In this document: positions 43,179-52,017 of the stretch, one piece after another
Layout: the number at the start of each line of letters is the position of its first letter
Position numbering within the stretch: position 1 is the first letter of the stretch
Assembly: GCA_016867395.1 (NCBI GenBank)
Contig: VGJS01000024.1
Span: 1 to 57,120, forward strand
Origin: Candidatus Handelsmanbacteria bacterium
Lineage (GTDB): Bacteria; Latescibacterota; UBA2968; UBA8231
DNA: 57,120 nt
Direction: 5' to 3'
Made by a program: the position numbers and the translations under genes
The notes under the pieces: model-generated
Databases searched by the model: none
Seen by the model: the letters and a program-made list of their open reading frames with translations, nothing else
What the model was told of the DNA's origin: nothing

Positions 43179-45571
43179 TTCCCCCTCCTTCCCAGCAGCT
43201 TCTCCACCTCTTTTATGCTGAGGTTGAAGTTCCGCTCAAAGGCCGGGTAGTACTGGTTGGACGAGGTCTCGTAGAAAAGCTGGGCCACCTCCCGGTCCAC
43301 TAGGTGGTAGCGGCTGCGCATGTCCTCGCGGGTGGGAAAGAGGATCTGCAGCCCGGGATGGAAGGCCCGCAGGGTCAGGGGCAGCTTGTTGTTCAGTTCG
43401 AGCAGGCGCTTGAGGATCAGCACCTGGCGCAGGTGGGCCACGTCGTCGGGATCGGCCAGCAGGATGGACCACTGGCGGGGCCGGCCCTCCTCGTCCACCG
43501 GGTTGAGACGGCGCAGCAGCCCTGCCCGCTCCTCCTCCTGGGAGGGGAGTAGGGTGTCGCGCAGCGTTGCCACCGGGTAGGTGAAGGGGCGGCCCGGGCG
43601 CAGGGTGGTCTGGGCGTCGAAACTAAGCAAGAGGGCGCGGCCGGAACTCTTGAGCACCGGCTCCAGCGCTTCTGCCAAGGTCCGGTCCTCCTGGGTGTCG
43701 TACTGGGCGTCGCCGGCGGGCACGAAAAAGAAAACCTTGTCCAGGTCGATCTCCTCGTCGAACTCCAGTTTCCCGACGATGTCCCGCAGCATGCGCCGGA
43801 CCAGCACCTCCTCGCCGGGGATGCGGTCTTCGAGCAGGGGGCTGATCCGCTCGTGCTGGCGCAACATCAGGTCCTCCTGGCAGGCCAGGCGCACCCGCCG
43901 CAGCAGATCCTGTAATGCAGGGCTCTCCTGGATGAACTTGAGATCCCAGACCTCGTCGTCGCGCACCCGGTAGGCGTTGCGGAAGAGCTGGGTGTCGAAG
44001 CGGTCGAAGAGTTGCGAGTCCTTGGGGATCAGGTAGCTGAAACTGTTGTCCTCCAGGGGCACAATGTGGGGGGTGATAACCACTATTACCTCGCGCCGCC
44101 CCTGCTCAAAGTGCTGGCGCGAGAAGAGCGCGCCCAGGATGGGGATGTCGGAGAGCAGCGGCAGGCCCATCCGGCGGCCCTGCTGGTCGGTGGAGAGCAG
44201 GCCGCCGATGATGAAGGGGGTGCCGTCGGCCACCCGCACGAAGGTCTCCACCTGACGGTTGTCCACCACCGGGGCAAAGGCCACCTGGGAGCTGGTGCCG
44301 CTCTGGGAGCTGGACTGGGAGATGGAGCTGATGATGGTCTCGATCTGCATGGTCACCTCCGATCCCTCGGGGTTGATGCGGGGGCGGAGGTTGAGCACGA
44401 TGCCGATGGGGAAGTACTCCACCGAACTGGTGGTGGTCGAGACCGTGGTGGTGGAGCGCACCACCGGGATCTGCTGGCCAACCTGGATCCGGGCCTGGCG
44501 GTCGTTGATCACCAGCACCGAGGGACTGGAGAGGATCTTGGCGTTACCTGTTTCGGCCAGGGCCTCCAGCCGGCCCTTAAAGGAGAGAAAGTCAGGGAAG
44601 GTGTTGCGGGAGAAAAGGAAAGAGAAGGGCAGGTCCAGGCCCTTGTCGGAGACCTCGAAGCTGGTCTTGACGTTCTTCTGTGAGGCGTTGAGCTGCACCC
44701 CGAGGTCGCGGAGCTGGTTGGTGTTGACCTCGATAACCAGGGCCTCGATAACGATCTGCTGGGCCGCCACGTCGATCTGGCTCTGGAGCAGGTTCACTAA
44801 GCGTTCCAGCGCTTCGGGGTCGTTGCGGTCGTAGACGATCAGCAGCCGCTCCTGCGGCTCGTCGGAGGTGGTGCCGTGCAGATGGGAGCCGCCCAGTTGC
44901 GGCGCCCCCTCGATGCCTTTGGTCGCCCCCATGGTTGGCGCCGCAGGTTTGCCCCTGGCATCGGCCGCCAGCAGGCTGGTCTTGGAGGCGTTGGCCACCT
45001 TGACCACCTGGGGCAGCTTGGCCTCCCTGCCGGCGATCAGGACGAAGATCTCCTCGTAGCTATCGGCGGCGGCGGGTTTAGCCTCGAACTCGATACTGCT
45101 GTACCCAAGTGCCTTGAGCAGGGCGAGGGCGCGGTCCGCCTCGATGTGGCCCAGGTTGAACATCTGGTAGCCCGGCTCCACCGGCTCCAGCCCGGCGCTG
45201 CGGCTGCCGTGGGCCAGGGGGATGAAACGCGCCCGCACTTCCGCCAACCCGGCCAGATCCCGCCCGCCGTAAAACACAAAGTCGTACCCGCCGCCGGTCC
45301 CGGCGGCGATGGCGATCTCCAGGACGCCCTGCTGCCGGGCGTAGAGCCGCACCTCCTGCACACCTGTTCTGCCGGCCAGGTAACTGCTGATCTCAGGCCG
45401 GGCCGCGTAGCCTAGGGGCAGCAACACCCGCAGATCCGCCGCGTCGAGCAGGGCCCGGGTCTTGCTCAGCGAGCGGAAGGGCGAGGCCACCACCTCCACC
45501 GGCTCCTGGGCCCGGGCAAGGGCGATCCCGCAACACAGCAGCCCCAGCAACCATGGCAAGGCGCGTCTCAT
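43175..45571 (-). CDS. Secretin-family outer-membrane protein with long C-terminal extension
   Basis: 798 residues. A signal peptide (RRALPWLLGLLCCGIALARA) leads to an N-terminal periplasmic region with two N-domain-like segments (about 110-205 and 235-260). The secretin domain spans about 265-505: QIVIEALVIEVNTNQLRDLGVQ, LEALAETGNAKILSSPSVLV, ARIQVGQQIPV and the signature VADGTPFIIGGLLS followed by GLPLLSDIPILGALFS and VVITPHIVP. About 290 residues follow the pore, much longer than in PilQ or GspD, with no recognisable domain. It would form a channel in the outer membrane. No other type II, type III or type IV pilus genes appear nearby. A promoter precedes it and the lipoprotein gene overlaps its stop. 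Confidence 0.9.
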   Translation of the reverse strand: MRRALPWLLGLLCCGIALARAQEPVEVVASPFRSLSKTRALLDAADLRVLLPLGYAARPEISSYLAGRTGVQEVRLYARQQGVLEIAIAAGTGGGYDFVFYGGRDLAGLAEVRARFIPLAHGSRSAGLEPVEPGYQMFNLGHIEADRALALLKALGYSSIEFEAKPAAADSYEEIFVLIAGREAKLPQVVKVANASKTSLLAADARGKPAAPTMGATKGIEGAPQLGGSHLHGTTSDEPQERLLIVYDRNDPEALERLVNLLQSQIDVAAQQIVIEALVIEVNTNQLRDLGVQLNASQKNVKTSFEVSDKGLDLPFSFLFSRNTFPDFLSFKGRLEALAETGNAKILSSPSVLVINDRQARIQVGQQIPVVRSTTTVSTTTSSVEYFPIGIVLNLRPRINPEGSEVTMQIETIISSISQSSSQSGTSSQVAFAPVVDNRQVETFVRVADGTPFIIGGLLSTDQQGRRMGLPLLSDIPILGALFSRQHFEQGRREVIVVITPHIVPLEDNSFSYLIPKDSQLFDRFDTQLFRNAYRVRDDEVWDLKFIQESPALQDLLRRVRLACQEDLMLRQHERISPLLEDRIPGEEVLVRRMLRDIVGKLEFDEEIDLDKVFFFVPAGDAQYDTQEDRTLAEALEPVLKSSGRALLLSFDAQTTLRPGRPFTYPVATLRDTLLPSQEEERAGLLRRLNPVDEEGRPRQWSILLADPDDVAHLRQVLILKRLLELNNKLPLTLRAFHPGLQILFPTREDMRSRYHLVDREVAQLFYETSSNQYYPAFERNFNLSIKEVEKLLGRRGN

Positions 45572-45607
45572 GAGCCAGCAAACTCCTCCAGCAGAAGATC
45601 CTGATCC

Positions 45608-45636
45608 ATGTTACAAAGTTACCCCGAACCAGTCAA
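45608..45636 (-). promoter_or_regulatory. Sigma-70-like promoter of the secretin operon
   Basis: Minus strand TTGACT (45636-45631), 17 bases, TAACAT (45613-45608). The expected start near 45601 is 30 bases before ATG 45571, and a GGAGG lies 13 bases or so before that ATG. Confidence 0.65.
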
Positions 45637-45658
45637 GGCGGGCCCTGCCGGGCCGGGC

Positions 45659-47032
45659 TCAGGGGGCGATCTTGTCCGAGGCACCCCCCCGCGCGGGACC
45701 GGGCCTGAAGGGTTGGCCATAAAGCCGGGGTAGCAGCAGGGACTCTGCTGCCGCGATGGCCTCGTCGGAAAGCGGGGCTTCCGGGTCCCCCGTATCCCGA
45801 TTCAGGCGCGTGTCCTTGCCGAGGACCGCCACCCCGCCGGGCGTGACGGTGAAGCGCTGCCGGTCTGCTTCGGGGTTGATCCCCAATTCCACCCCCGGGG
45901 GCACCACCACATCCTTGTCGATGACCACCCGGTGGAGCCGCGCCCCAGGGCCCACCTTCACCCCGTCCATCAGCACCGAGTCGTAGACCTCGGCCCGGTA
46001 GCCGATCTCCACCCCTGGCGAGAGGATGGAGCGGTGGACCCTGGCCCCCCCGATCACCACCCCGGGGCAGACCAGCGAATCGGCTACCTCGGTGCTCTGC
46101 CCGGTCTGGACGATGCGGGCCGGCGGCAGGGCCTGCTGCCAGGTATAGAGCGGCCAGTCTGGCTGGTGCAGGGAAAAGACCGGGCGCTCGCCCAGGAGGT
46201 CCATGCTGGCCTCCCAGTAGGCGTCCACCAGCCCGATATCCCGCCAGTAGAACCCCGCCTCGCCCCGGGCCGCGGCCACGTCGCAGCTCTGCACTCTCCG
46301 GCCCTCCCGCACCATGCGGGGAATGATATCGCGGCCAAAATCATGGGTGGAGGGGGCCTGGGTGGCGTCCTCCTCCAGCATCTCGATCAGCCCCTGGGTG
46401 TCGAAGACGTAAATGCCCATGGAGACCAGGGCGCGGCCGGGGTAGTCAAGCATGGGCTTGGGATGGGCGGGTTTCTCCTCAAAGCCGATCACCTGCCCGT
46501 CCCCATCGGCCTGGATCACCCCGAAACGCCGGGCCTCGCCCAGGTCGGTGCTCATGCAGGCGATGGTCAGCTCGGCCCCGGCCCTCAGATGGTGCTCCAT
46601 GACCAGGCGGTAGTCCATGCGGTAGAGGTGGTCCGAGGAGAGGATCAGGGTCTGGGCCGGGGCGTACTGGCGCAGGGTATAGATGTTCTGGTACACCGCG
46701 TCGGCGGTGCCCCGATACCAGTGCTCGTCCACCCGCTGCTGGGGCGGCAGTACCTCGATTCCCTCATCCCGCTCGGGACGCAGGAAGGACCATCCCAGGC
46801 GCAGGTGGCGCTCCAGCGAGGCGGACTTGTACTGGGGCAAAACGCAGATCCGGCACAAATCCGAGTTGACGCAGTTGGAGAGGGTGAAGTCGATGAGCCG
46901 GTACTGGCCGCCAAAGGGCACGGCGCCCTTGGTGCGGTCGCGGGTGAGGGGATAGAGCCTTTCACCCCGGCCCCCGGCCATCACCATGACCAGGGTGTCG
47001 TGGGACGCGGTGCTGCGGCGGTGTTTCAACAT
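45659..47032 (-). CDS. glgC: Glucose-1-phosphate adenylyltransferase
   Basis: 457 residues, slightly longer than typical GlgC (about 420-430). The nucleotidyltransferase signature is VMAGGRGERLYPLTRDRTKGAVPFGGQYRLIDFTLSN; LPQYKSASLERHL, WYRGTADAVYQNIY, LILSSDHLYRMDY and IGFEEKPAHP are further family motifs, and the C-terminal left-handed beta helix starts at ADSLVCPGVVIGGARVH. It makes ADP-glucose from ATP and glucose 1-phosphate, the committed step of glycogen synthesis. The start has GGGAGG 9 bases upstream and lies 15 bases after pntB, so it is probably co-transcribed with the transhydrogenase. Confidence 0.97.
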   Translation of the reverse strand: MLKHRRSTASHDTLVMVMAGGRGERLYPLTRDRTKGAVPFGGQYRLIDFTLSNCVNSDLCRICVLPQYKSASLERHLRLGWSFLRPERDEGIEVLPPQQRVDEHWYRGTADAVYQNIYTLRQYAPAQTLILSSDHLYRMDYRLVMEHHLRAGAELTIACMSTDLGEARRFGVIQADGDGQVIGFEEKPAHPKPMLDYPGRALVSMGIYVFDTQGLIEMLEEDATQAPSTHDFGRDIIPRMVREGRRVQSCDVAAARGEAGFYWRDIGLVDAYWEASMDLLGERPVFSLHQPDWPLYTWQQALPPARIVQTGQSTEVADSLVCPGVVIGGARVHRSILSPGVEIGYRAEVYDSVLMDGVKVGPGARLHRVVIDKDVVVPPGVELGINPEADRQRFTVTPGGVAVLGKDTRLNRDTGDPEAPLSDEAIAAAESLLLPRLYGQPFRPGPARGGASDKIAP

Positions 47033-47047
47033 GGCCGACCTCCCCGC

Positions 47048-48454
47048 TCAGTGGCTGCCGCTCCCTTGGAACTGCTTTACCAGCTCGCCGACCACTACCT
47101 TGGCGTCGCCGAAGAGCATGAAGGTGTTGTCCTGGAAGTACAGGTCGTTGTCGATGCCGGCGAAACCGGGGTTCTTGCTGCGCTTGATGGCGAAGACCGT
47201 CTTGGCCTTGTCGGCCTCAATGATGGGCATGCCGTAGATGGGGCTGCCCCTCATCGAGCGGGCCGCCGGATTGACCACGTCGTTGGCCCCGATCACCAGG
47301 GCCACGTCGCACTGGGGCATGTCCGGGTTGATCTCGTCCATCTCCACCAGGTCGCCGTAGGGCACGTCGGCCTCGGCCAAAAGGACGTTCATGTGGCCGG
47401 GCATACGGCCGGCCACCGGGTGGATGGCGAACTTCACCATGACCCCCCGCCGGGTCAGTTGCTCGTACAGCTCGTGGACCCTGTGCTGGGCCTGGGCCAC
47501 AGCCATGCCGTAGCCGGGGATGATGACCACCAGGTTGGCCTGCTCCAACACCTGGGCGGCTCCCTGGATGGTCTCGGGTTTGTAGACCCGGTCATCGCCA
47601 CCCGCCTGGACGGTCTGGACCTGCCCGAAGGCCCCAAAGAGCACGTTGGTGAAGGAGCGGTTCATCGCACGGCACATGATGATGGACAGGATCAGGCCGC
47701 TGGAGCCGTCGAGGGCCCCGGCGATTATCAGCAGCTTGTTGTCAAGCACAAAGCCCATCGCCACCGCCGAGAGGCCGGCGTAGGAATTGAGGATGGAGAT
47801 CACCGTGGGCATGTCGGCCCCGCCGATGGGGATGATCAGCAGGACGCCAAATAGCAGGGCCAGGCCGATGATGATGGGGAAGAAGGTGCCCGCCAGCGGG
47901 CCGGCGGGCTGCGTGACCAGGTAGACGCCCATGGCCACCGCTGCCCCCAACAAGCCGATGTTGACCAGGTTCTGCAAAGGATAGGTGACCGGGCGCTGGG
48001 GAATCCAACTCACCCCTTGAAGCTTGCCGGCGGCCATCAGGCTGCCGGTGAAGGTGAGATACCCAAGGATGATCTCCAGGACAATGGCGCCCATGCGGAA
48101 GGCAGTGAGCTGCTCGGTGCCCTCGCCCACCCACAGATAGTACTTGGCGGTGCCCACCAGGCCGGCGGCTAGGCCGCCAAAGGCGTGGGAGATGGCCGTC
48201 CGCTGCGGCACCGCGGTGAGGGGCACCCGCGAGAGGGGCACCCCGACGAGGATGCCGGCGGCCAGGGCGACCACGATCCATAGATGGTGGACCACCTGGG
48301 GCTGCGACCAGGTGGCAGCGATGGCCAGGGCCATGGCGATGACGCCCGAGATCACGCCGTAGCGGGCGGTCTTGGGGTCGTTCATCCAGTGCAGCGAAAA
48401 AATAAAAAGGGCCGTCGCCGCCAGGTACGCAAGTTGGACCAGGCCGTGGATCAT
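47048..48454 (-). CDS. pntB: Proton-translocating NAD(P) transhydrogenase, beta subunit
   Basis: 468 residues, standard length. The N-terminal half is membrane-embedded (about nine helices, starting MIHGLVQLAYLAATALFIFSLHW). The C-terminal NADP-binding domain has VIIPGYGMAVAQAQHRVHEL, FAIHPVAGRMPGHMNVLLAEADVPYG, VALVIGANDVVNPAAR and VFAIKRSKNPGFAGIDNDL. With PntAA and PntAB it couples proton movement to hydride transfer from NADH to NADP, making NADPH. ATG 48454 overlaps the preceding gene as ATGA. It matches the needs of the NADPH-dependent glutamate synthase encoded 6 kb away, though no direct link is shown. Confidence 0.97.
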   Translation of the reverse strand: MIHGLVQLAYLAATALFIFSLHWMNDPKTARYGVISGVIAMALAIAATWSQPQVVHHLWIVVALAAGILVGVPLSRVPLTAVPQRTAISHAFGGLAAGLVGTAKYYLWVGEGTEQLTAFRMGAIVLEIILGYLTFTGSLMAAGKLQGVSWIPQRPVTYPLQNLVNIGLLGAAVAMGVYLVTQPAGPLAGTFFPIIIGLALLFGVLLIIPIGGADMPTVISILNSYAGLSAVAMGFVLDNKLLIIAGALDGSSGLILSIIMCRAMNRSFTNVLFGAFGQVQTVQAGGDDRVYKPETIQGAAQVLEQANLVVIIPGYGMAVAQAQHRVHELYEQLTRRGVMVKFAIHPVAGRMPGHMNVLLAEADVPYGDLVEMDEINPDMPQCDVALVIGANDVVNPAARSMRGSPIYGMPIIEADKAKTVFAIKRSKNPGFAGIDNDLYFQDNTFMLFGDAKVVVGELVKQFQGSGSH

Positions 48455-48867
48455 TTCCTGGCCTCCCCGCGCGGCGCCTGCTTGAACATCTTGAGCATGC
48501 GGTCGGTGATCAGAAAGCCGCTGACGACGTTGGTAGTGGAGGCGAAGAGGGCCACCGCACCCATTAGACGGATCTCCTCGGGGTAGTCGGAGCCGGTTAC
48601 TAGGATGGAGCCGACCACCGCAATGGCCGAGATGGCGTTGGTCAGGGACATCAGCGGGGTGTGCAGGAGGCGCGAGACTCGGGCGATCACCCCCATGCCG
48701 ATGAAGGTGGCCAGGACAAAAACAAAGAGCATGGACCAGTAGTCGCCCTCCGGGACGGCGTGGTTGCCGGCCGGGTGGGTTTGGGCGCCGGCGGCCCGAA
48801 GCCACCCCAGGCCCCAGACGAGGCAGGCGGCCAAGGCTGCGCGCCCCTTGCAGGAGAGGTGTCGCAT
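48451..48867 (-). CDS. pntAB: NAD(P) transhydrogenase, small membrane alpha-2 subunit
   Basis: 138 residues. After a signal-like first segment (AALAACLVWGLGWLRAAGA) come three membrane helices: SMLFVFVLATFIGMGVIARV, SLTNAISAIAVVGSILVTG and LMGAVALFASTTNVVSGFLI. HTPLMSLTNAISAI and TNVVSGFLITDRMLKMF are the conserved cores of the PntA C-terminal membrane domain. In organisms with a split alpha subunit this is a separate gene, as here. The extra N-terminal hydrophobic segment may be a cleaved signal peptide or a fourth helix. Lies 10 bases after pntAA and overlaps pntB. Confidence 0.93.
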   Translation of the reverse strand: MRHLSCKGRAALAACLVWGLGWLRAAGAQTHPAGNHAVPEGDYWSMLFVFVLATFIGMGVIARVSRLLHTPLMSLTNAISAIAVVGSILVTGSDYPEEIRLMGAVALFASTTNVVSGFLITDRMLKMFKQAPRGEARK

Positions 48868-48877
48868 CGGTGATCTC

Positions 48878-50050
48878 CTAAACTGAAGCCGAGGCTTTCG
48901 GCAACATGAGCTCTTTCACCCGTTCGTGGACCACCTGCCCCTCGCGGGTCACCAGGGTCTGGTGGGTGATCTCGTCCTCCAGGTCAAAGGCGAGTTCCCC
49001 CGAGCGGATCAGATGGGCGAAGAAGGTCGAGATGTTGTGGGAGTAGAGTTGGCTGGCGTGGTTGGGGACCGTCGAGAGCAGGTTGAGCGGACCCATGATC
49101 TTCACTCCGCCGACCAGCGCCGTTTCCCCTGGCCGGGTCAACTCGCAGTTGCCGCCCCGCTCCGCGGCCAGGTCCACGACGATGGAGCCAGGAGCCATCT
49201 GCGCCACCATCTCGGCGCTGACCAGCACCGGGGCCTTTCTGCCCGGCACCAGGGCAGTGGTGATGACCACGTCCTGGGCGGCCACCACCTTGCCCAGGGC
49301 CTCCTGCTGCCGGCGGTAGAACTCCTGGCTCTGCTCCTTGGCATAGCCGCCGGCGTCCTGGGCCTGGGCTGTCTCCAGCCCCAGGTCCACAAACTTGGCC
49401 CCCAGGCTCTCCACCTGCTCCTTGACCACCGGCCGCAAGTCGTAGCCTGATACCACCGCCCCCAGGCGCCGGGCCGTGGCGATGGCCTGCAAACCGGCCA
49501 CCCCGGCGCCGATGACCAGCACCTTGGCTGGCGTGAGAGTGCCGGCCGCGGTCATCATCATTGGAAAAATCCGGGGCAGTTCGGTGGCTGCCAGCAGCAC
49601 CCCCTTGTACCCGGCGATGTTGGCCATCGAGGAGAGCACGTCCATGCTCTGGGCCCGGGTGATGCGCGGCATCAGTTCCAGGGCAAAGAGGGTCGCGCCG
49701 GCCTGGGCCACTGCCCTGACCTCATCGAGAGCGAGTAGCGGCTCGGCCAGGCCGATGAGCACTTGGCCCGGGCGCAGCAGTTTTAGGTCCGCCTCGCCGG
49801 TCTCGGGATTGGCCCCTGGGGTGCGCACCTGCATGATGACCTCGGCGCGGGCGAAAAGCTCGGCGCGCCTGGCCACAAGGCCGGCTTCCCTGCTGGCGTA
49901 CTCGGCGTCGACCAGGCCGCTGCCCTCGCCGGCCCCGGCCTCCACCAGCACCTCCACCCCGTTCTTCTTCCTTAGCGCGGCGATGCCTTCTGGCACCAGA
50001 GCCACCCGCCGCTCGCCCGGATTGGTCTCTTTGGGAATTCCGATGATCAT
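48878..50050 (-). CDS. pntAA: NAD(P) transhydrogenase, NAD-binding alpha-1 subunit
   Basis: 390 residues of the alanine-dehydrogenase/PNT fold. The start MIIGIPKETNPGERRVALVPEG is the family N-terminus; LELMPRITRAQSMDVLSSMANIAGYKGV is the signature, and VLVIGAGVAGLQAIATARRLGAVVSGYDLRP binds NAD. It is soluble and docks on the membrane subunits. ATG 50050 is listed; GTG 50056, two codons upstream, has an equally acceptable weak ribosome-binding site. A promoter lies 70 bases upstream, so pntAA-pntAB-pntB-glgC is a likely operon. Confidence 0.96.
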   Translation of the reverse strand: MIIGIPKETNPGERRVALVPEGIAALRKKNGVEVLVEAGAGEGSGLVDAEYASREAGLVARRAELFARAEVIMQVRTPGANPETGEADLKLLRPGQVLIGLAEPLLALDEVRAVAQAGATLFALELMPRITRAQSMDVLSSMANIAGYKGVLLAATELPRIFPMMMTAAGTLTPAKVLVIGAGVAGLQAIATARRLGAVVSGYDLRPVVKEQVESLGAKFVDLGLETAQAQDAGGYAKEQSQEFYRRQQEALGKVVAAQDVVITTALVPGRKAPVLVSAEMVAQMAPGSIVVDLAAERGGNCELTRPGETALVGGVKIMGPLNLLSTVPNHASQLYSHNISTFFAHLIRSGELAFDLEDEITHQTLVTREGQVVHERVKELMLPKASASV

Positions 50051-50119
50051 CTGCACCCGTATTTCTCGTTGAGGTTGACTGCTGCGGGAGAGGATTTTGC
50101 CCCTCTTGTAAAGCAGATT

Positions 50120-50148
50120 ATAATACGTCAGTCCCCTGTTGGGATCAA
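50120..50148 (-). promoter_or_regulatory. Promoter of the pnt-glgC operon
   Basis: Minus strand TTGATC (50148-50143), 17 bases, TATTAT (50125-50120), the latter extended to TATTATAAT. The expected start near 50113 leaves a leader of about 60 bases. The surrounding gap of 50057-50220 shows no gene. Confidence 0.6.
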
Positions 50149-50220
50149 CGCGGCGCCCAAGAAAGGCTGCCGCCCCTGCAAGCTGCGACCACCACTAACC
50201 AGAGGTCCTTGCCCTGTCGG

Positions 50221-50523
50221 CTAAGGGCGGTGCTCCATCTGCTTGTCGCGGTACTTCTTCAGTTGCGCCTCAATCTTTTCGTACGCCTCGTCCATGGCCT
50301 TAAACAGGTTCTCGTCCGCCGTGGAAGCCGAGGCCACCAGGGTCTGCTGGGGCACCTTGATGATGAACTCCACTGAGGTCTGTAGCCTCTTCTTCTCGAC
50401 CACCACCTCGCAGTCGATGATGCGGTCGTAGAAATGGCTCAGCTTGGCGCAGGCCTTCTCGATGTGTTCCTTGGTGCGCTCGGAGATATGGATGGAATGC
50501 CTCACGCTGATGATGGGCTGCAT
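50221..50523 (-). CDS. hpf: Ribosome hibernation promoting factor
   Basis: 100 residues, the short HPF/YfiA form. It begins QPIISVRHSIHISERTKEHIEKACAKLSHFYDRI and continues CEVVVEKKRLQTSVEFIIKVPQQTLVASA and NLFKAMDEAYEKIEAQLKKYRDK, which is the full beta-alpha-beta-beta-beta-alpha fold with its closing helix. It binds the decoding site of idle ribosomes. ATG 50523 has GGAGA 6 bases upstream. In many bacteria hpf is next to rpoN and ptsN; here ptsN is elsewhere in the window. The downstream gap before the pnt promoter contains no gene. Confidence 0.95.
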   Translation of the reverse strand: MQPIISVRHSIHISERTKEHIEKACAKLSHFYDRIIDCEVVVEKKRLQTSVEFIIKVPQQTLVASASTADENLFKAMDEAYEKIEAQLKKYRDKQMEHRP

Positions 50524-50566
50524 CTTGTTCTCCACCCTTCTTTGGATGAAGCGCTCTTTAACTAGA

Positions 50567-50594
50567 AAGATATCCGGTCCTCGGGGCGGGTCAA
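50567..50594 (-). promoter_or_regulatory. Promoter of hpf
   Basis: Minus strand TTGACC (50594-50589), 16 bases, TATCTT (50572-50567), about 37 bases from the expected start to the hpf ATG. The -35 overlaps the TGA of the broken upstream gene, so hpf seems to be transcribed independently of it. Confidence 0.5.
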
Positions 50595-52010
50595 CCGCCC
50601 CCCTTTTGCCAGTAGCAGGTCCACTGGTAGACCAGGTGCTCCCTGCCGTTGATCCCGGCCAGCGCCCCTTTCGTGGAACAGCCGGCCTTCTGGAGCAGCA
50701 ATAGTGACTGGTGGAAAGGCACCGCATCCAGCAGCTGCAGTCGGTACGCCGAGACCCGCCCCTGCTCCTGGGTGCCAGTGTCGCTGTAGCGCTGGTCCAG
50801 GCAGCCGTAAGTGGGGGTGTCCACCTCCCCCAGCAGATAGAAATAGGCGCAGTTGAAGTAGTCCTCGGTGACCGTGCCCAGCCAGGAGAGATCCTACTCC
50901 CCGTCCACGTAGATGTACTCGTTGCCCTCCTGGTTTAAGCAGCCGTTCACCGACCCTCCCGCCTGCTGAGTCACCTGGTTGAGCGCCACGAAGCGGGCCC
51001 GCCCCTATAATGTGAGTGCTGAGTACCGGGTGCCATAGGTGAAGGGCTCGCGCCGGTATTGGCAGTGGAAACGCAGGTCCGTGGTACAGGGCACCTCCCG
51101 GCGGCGGATGCCGGCCTCCAGGGCCAGGTCGGCAGTGGAGGAATTGACCAGCACCACCCGCGCCCCCCGGCTATAGTGCATGGGAAAGGCGGCGCTCAGT
51201 CGCCCACCCTGCCGGCGCAGCAACAGCGAGGAAAAATCTCGCCGCTTGGAACCCTGACAGAAAAAGTGGCTTAGGGGCCTGGCCACGGCCGGCTCAGGGG
51301 CGCCGTCCAAAAAGATTTGCAGTGCCAGGCAGGAGAGGGCCTCGGGGCCGCCGCCCAGGTCGAAGTCGAGCCGGTCGATGCAACCCTCCCCTGCTGTCTA
51401 CAGGAGCACCGCCTCGCTGCGGCGGGGTATGGCCACCCGGACCCGTTCGGCCGGCGCCCCCGGTGGGAAGCCGTGGTCCTCTTTCTAGCGGGTGCACAGC
51501 GCTGCGAGGGAGCTCCGCTCGGTGGCCTTCAGCTGGGCCGGCAGGGTCTGCACCTCCACCCCCGGCCCGTAGCGCAGGGCGTTGATCTGCCAGTAGAAGC
51601 TGCCCGTATCGCTGCAGGCGCGCACCTTGCACCCCCGGCTGAAGGGGAAGGGCAGATAGCAAACCCTCCCCTGGCTCGAATCGGCGCAGTCCATCACCAC
51701 CGGCATGACGAACGGGTAGAGCCGGCCGCTGAAGAACTCGCCCAGGGTGGTGCGGATGGCTGGCTCCCTGGCCCCAGTCGAAGAAGAGCTCCAGCTCGCC
51801 GTCGGAATCCCCGGCGGTCCAGAAGCGGGTCAGGCAGCCGGAGCCCTGGTAGTCCACCGGCACGTGCCAGGTCTGATCCCCCTCGCACTGGTCGCGCAGC
51901 CCCATGCGCTGGTTGAGGCTGGAGTCCATCACGCACTTGCCCTCCAGGTCCGGGCCGGCCAGCCAGTCCAAGTCCCGTAGCCGCTCCCGGTAGTAACTCA
52001 GATCTTTCAT
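50591..52010 (-). pseudogene. Broken DUF2961 family gene
   Basis: The intact sequence would be about 470 residues. It starts MKDLSYYRERLRDLDWLAGPD and shows DUF2961 landmarks: GSGCLTRFWTAGDSDGELELFFDWG, then (after a one-base frame change near 51770) TLGEFFSGRLYPFVMPVVMD and CYLPFPFSRGC, and later WLGTVTEDYFNCAYFYLLGEVDTP near the C-terminus. In-frame TAG codons stand at 51485-51487, 51398-51400, 51005-51007 and about 50894; the final stop is TGA 50591-50593. DUF2961 proteins include difructose anhydride-forming and -degrading and other carbohydrate-active enzymes. The gene sits between hpf and the Ldh_2 gene; its start has a good ribosome-binding site. Decay is the simplest reading. Confidence 0.85.
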
Positions 52011-52017
52011 CGCGCTC

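Noticed and set aside
45590..45658. GC-rich inverted repeat after the glgC stop as a terminator
   Set aside because: The short stem GGCCC/GGGCC has no following T run; it is not a convincing intrinsic terminator.
50591..52010. Amber (TAG) recoding in the DUF2961 gene, since all four internal stops are TAG
   Set aside because: The neighbouring broken gene has TAG, TAA and TGA stops plus frameshifts, and this gene also has a frame change near 51770. Ordinary decay explains both; no pyrrolysine or suppressor genes are visible.
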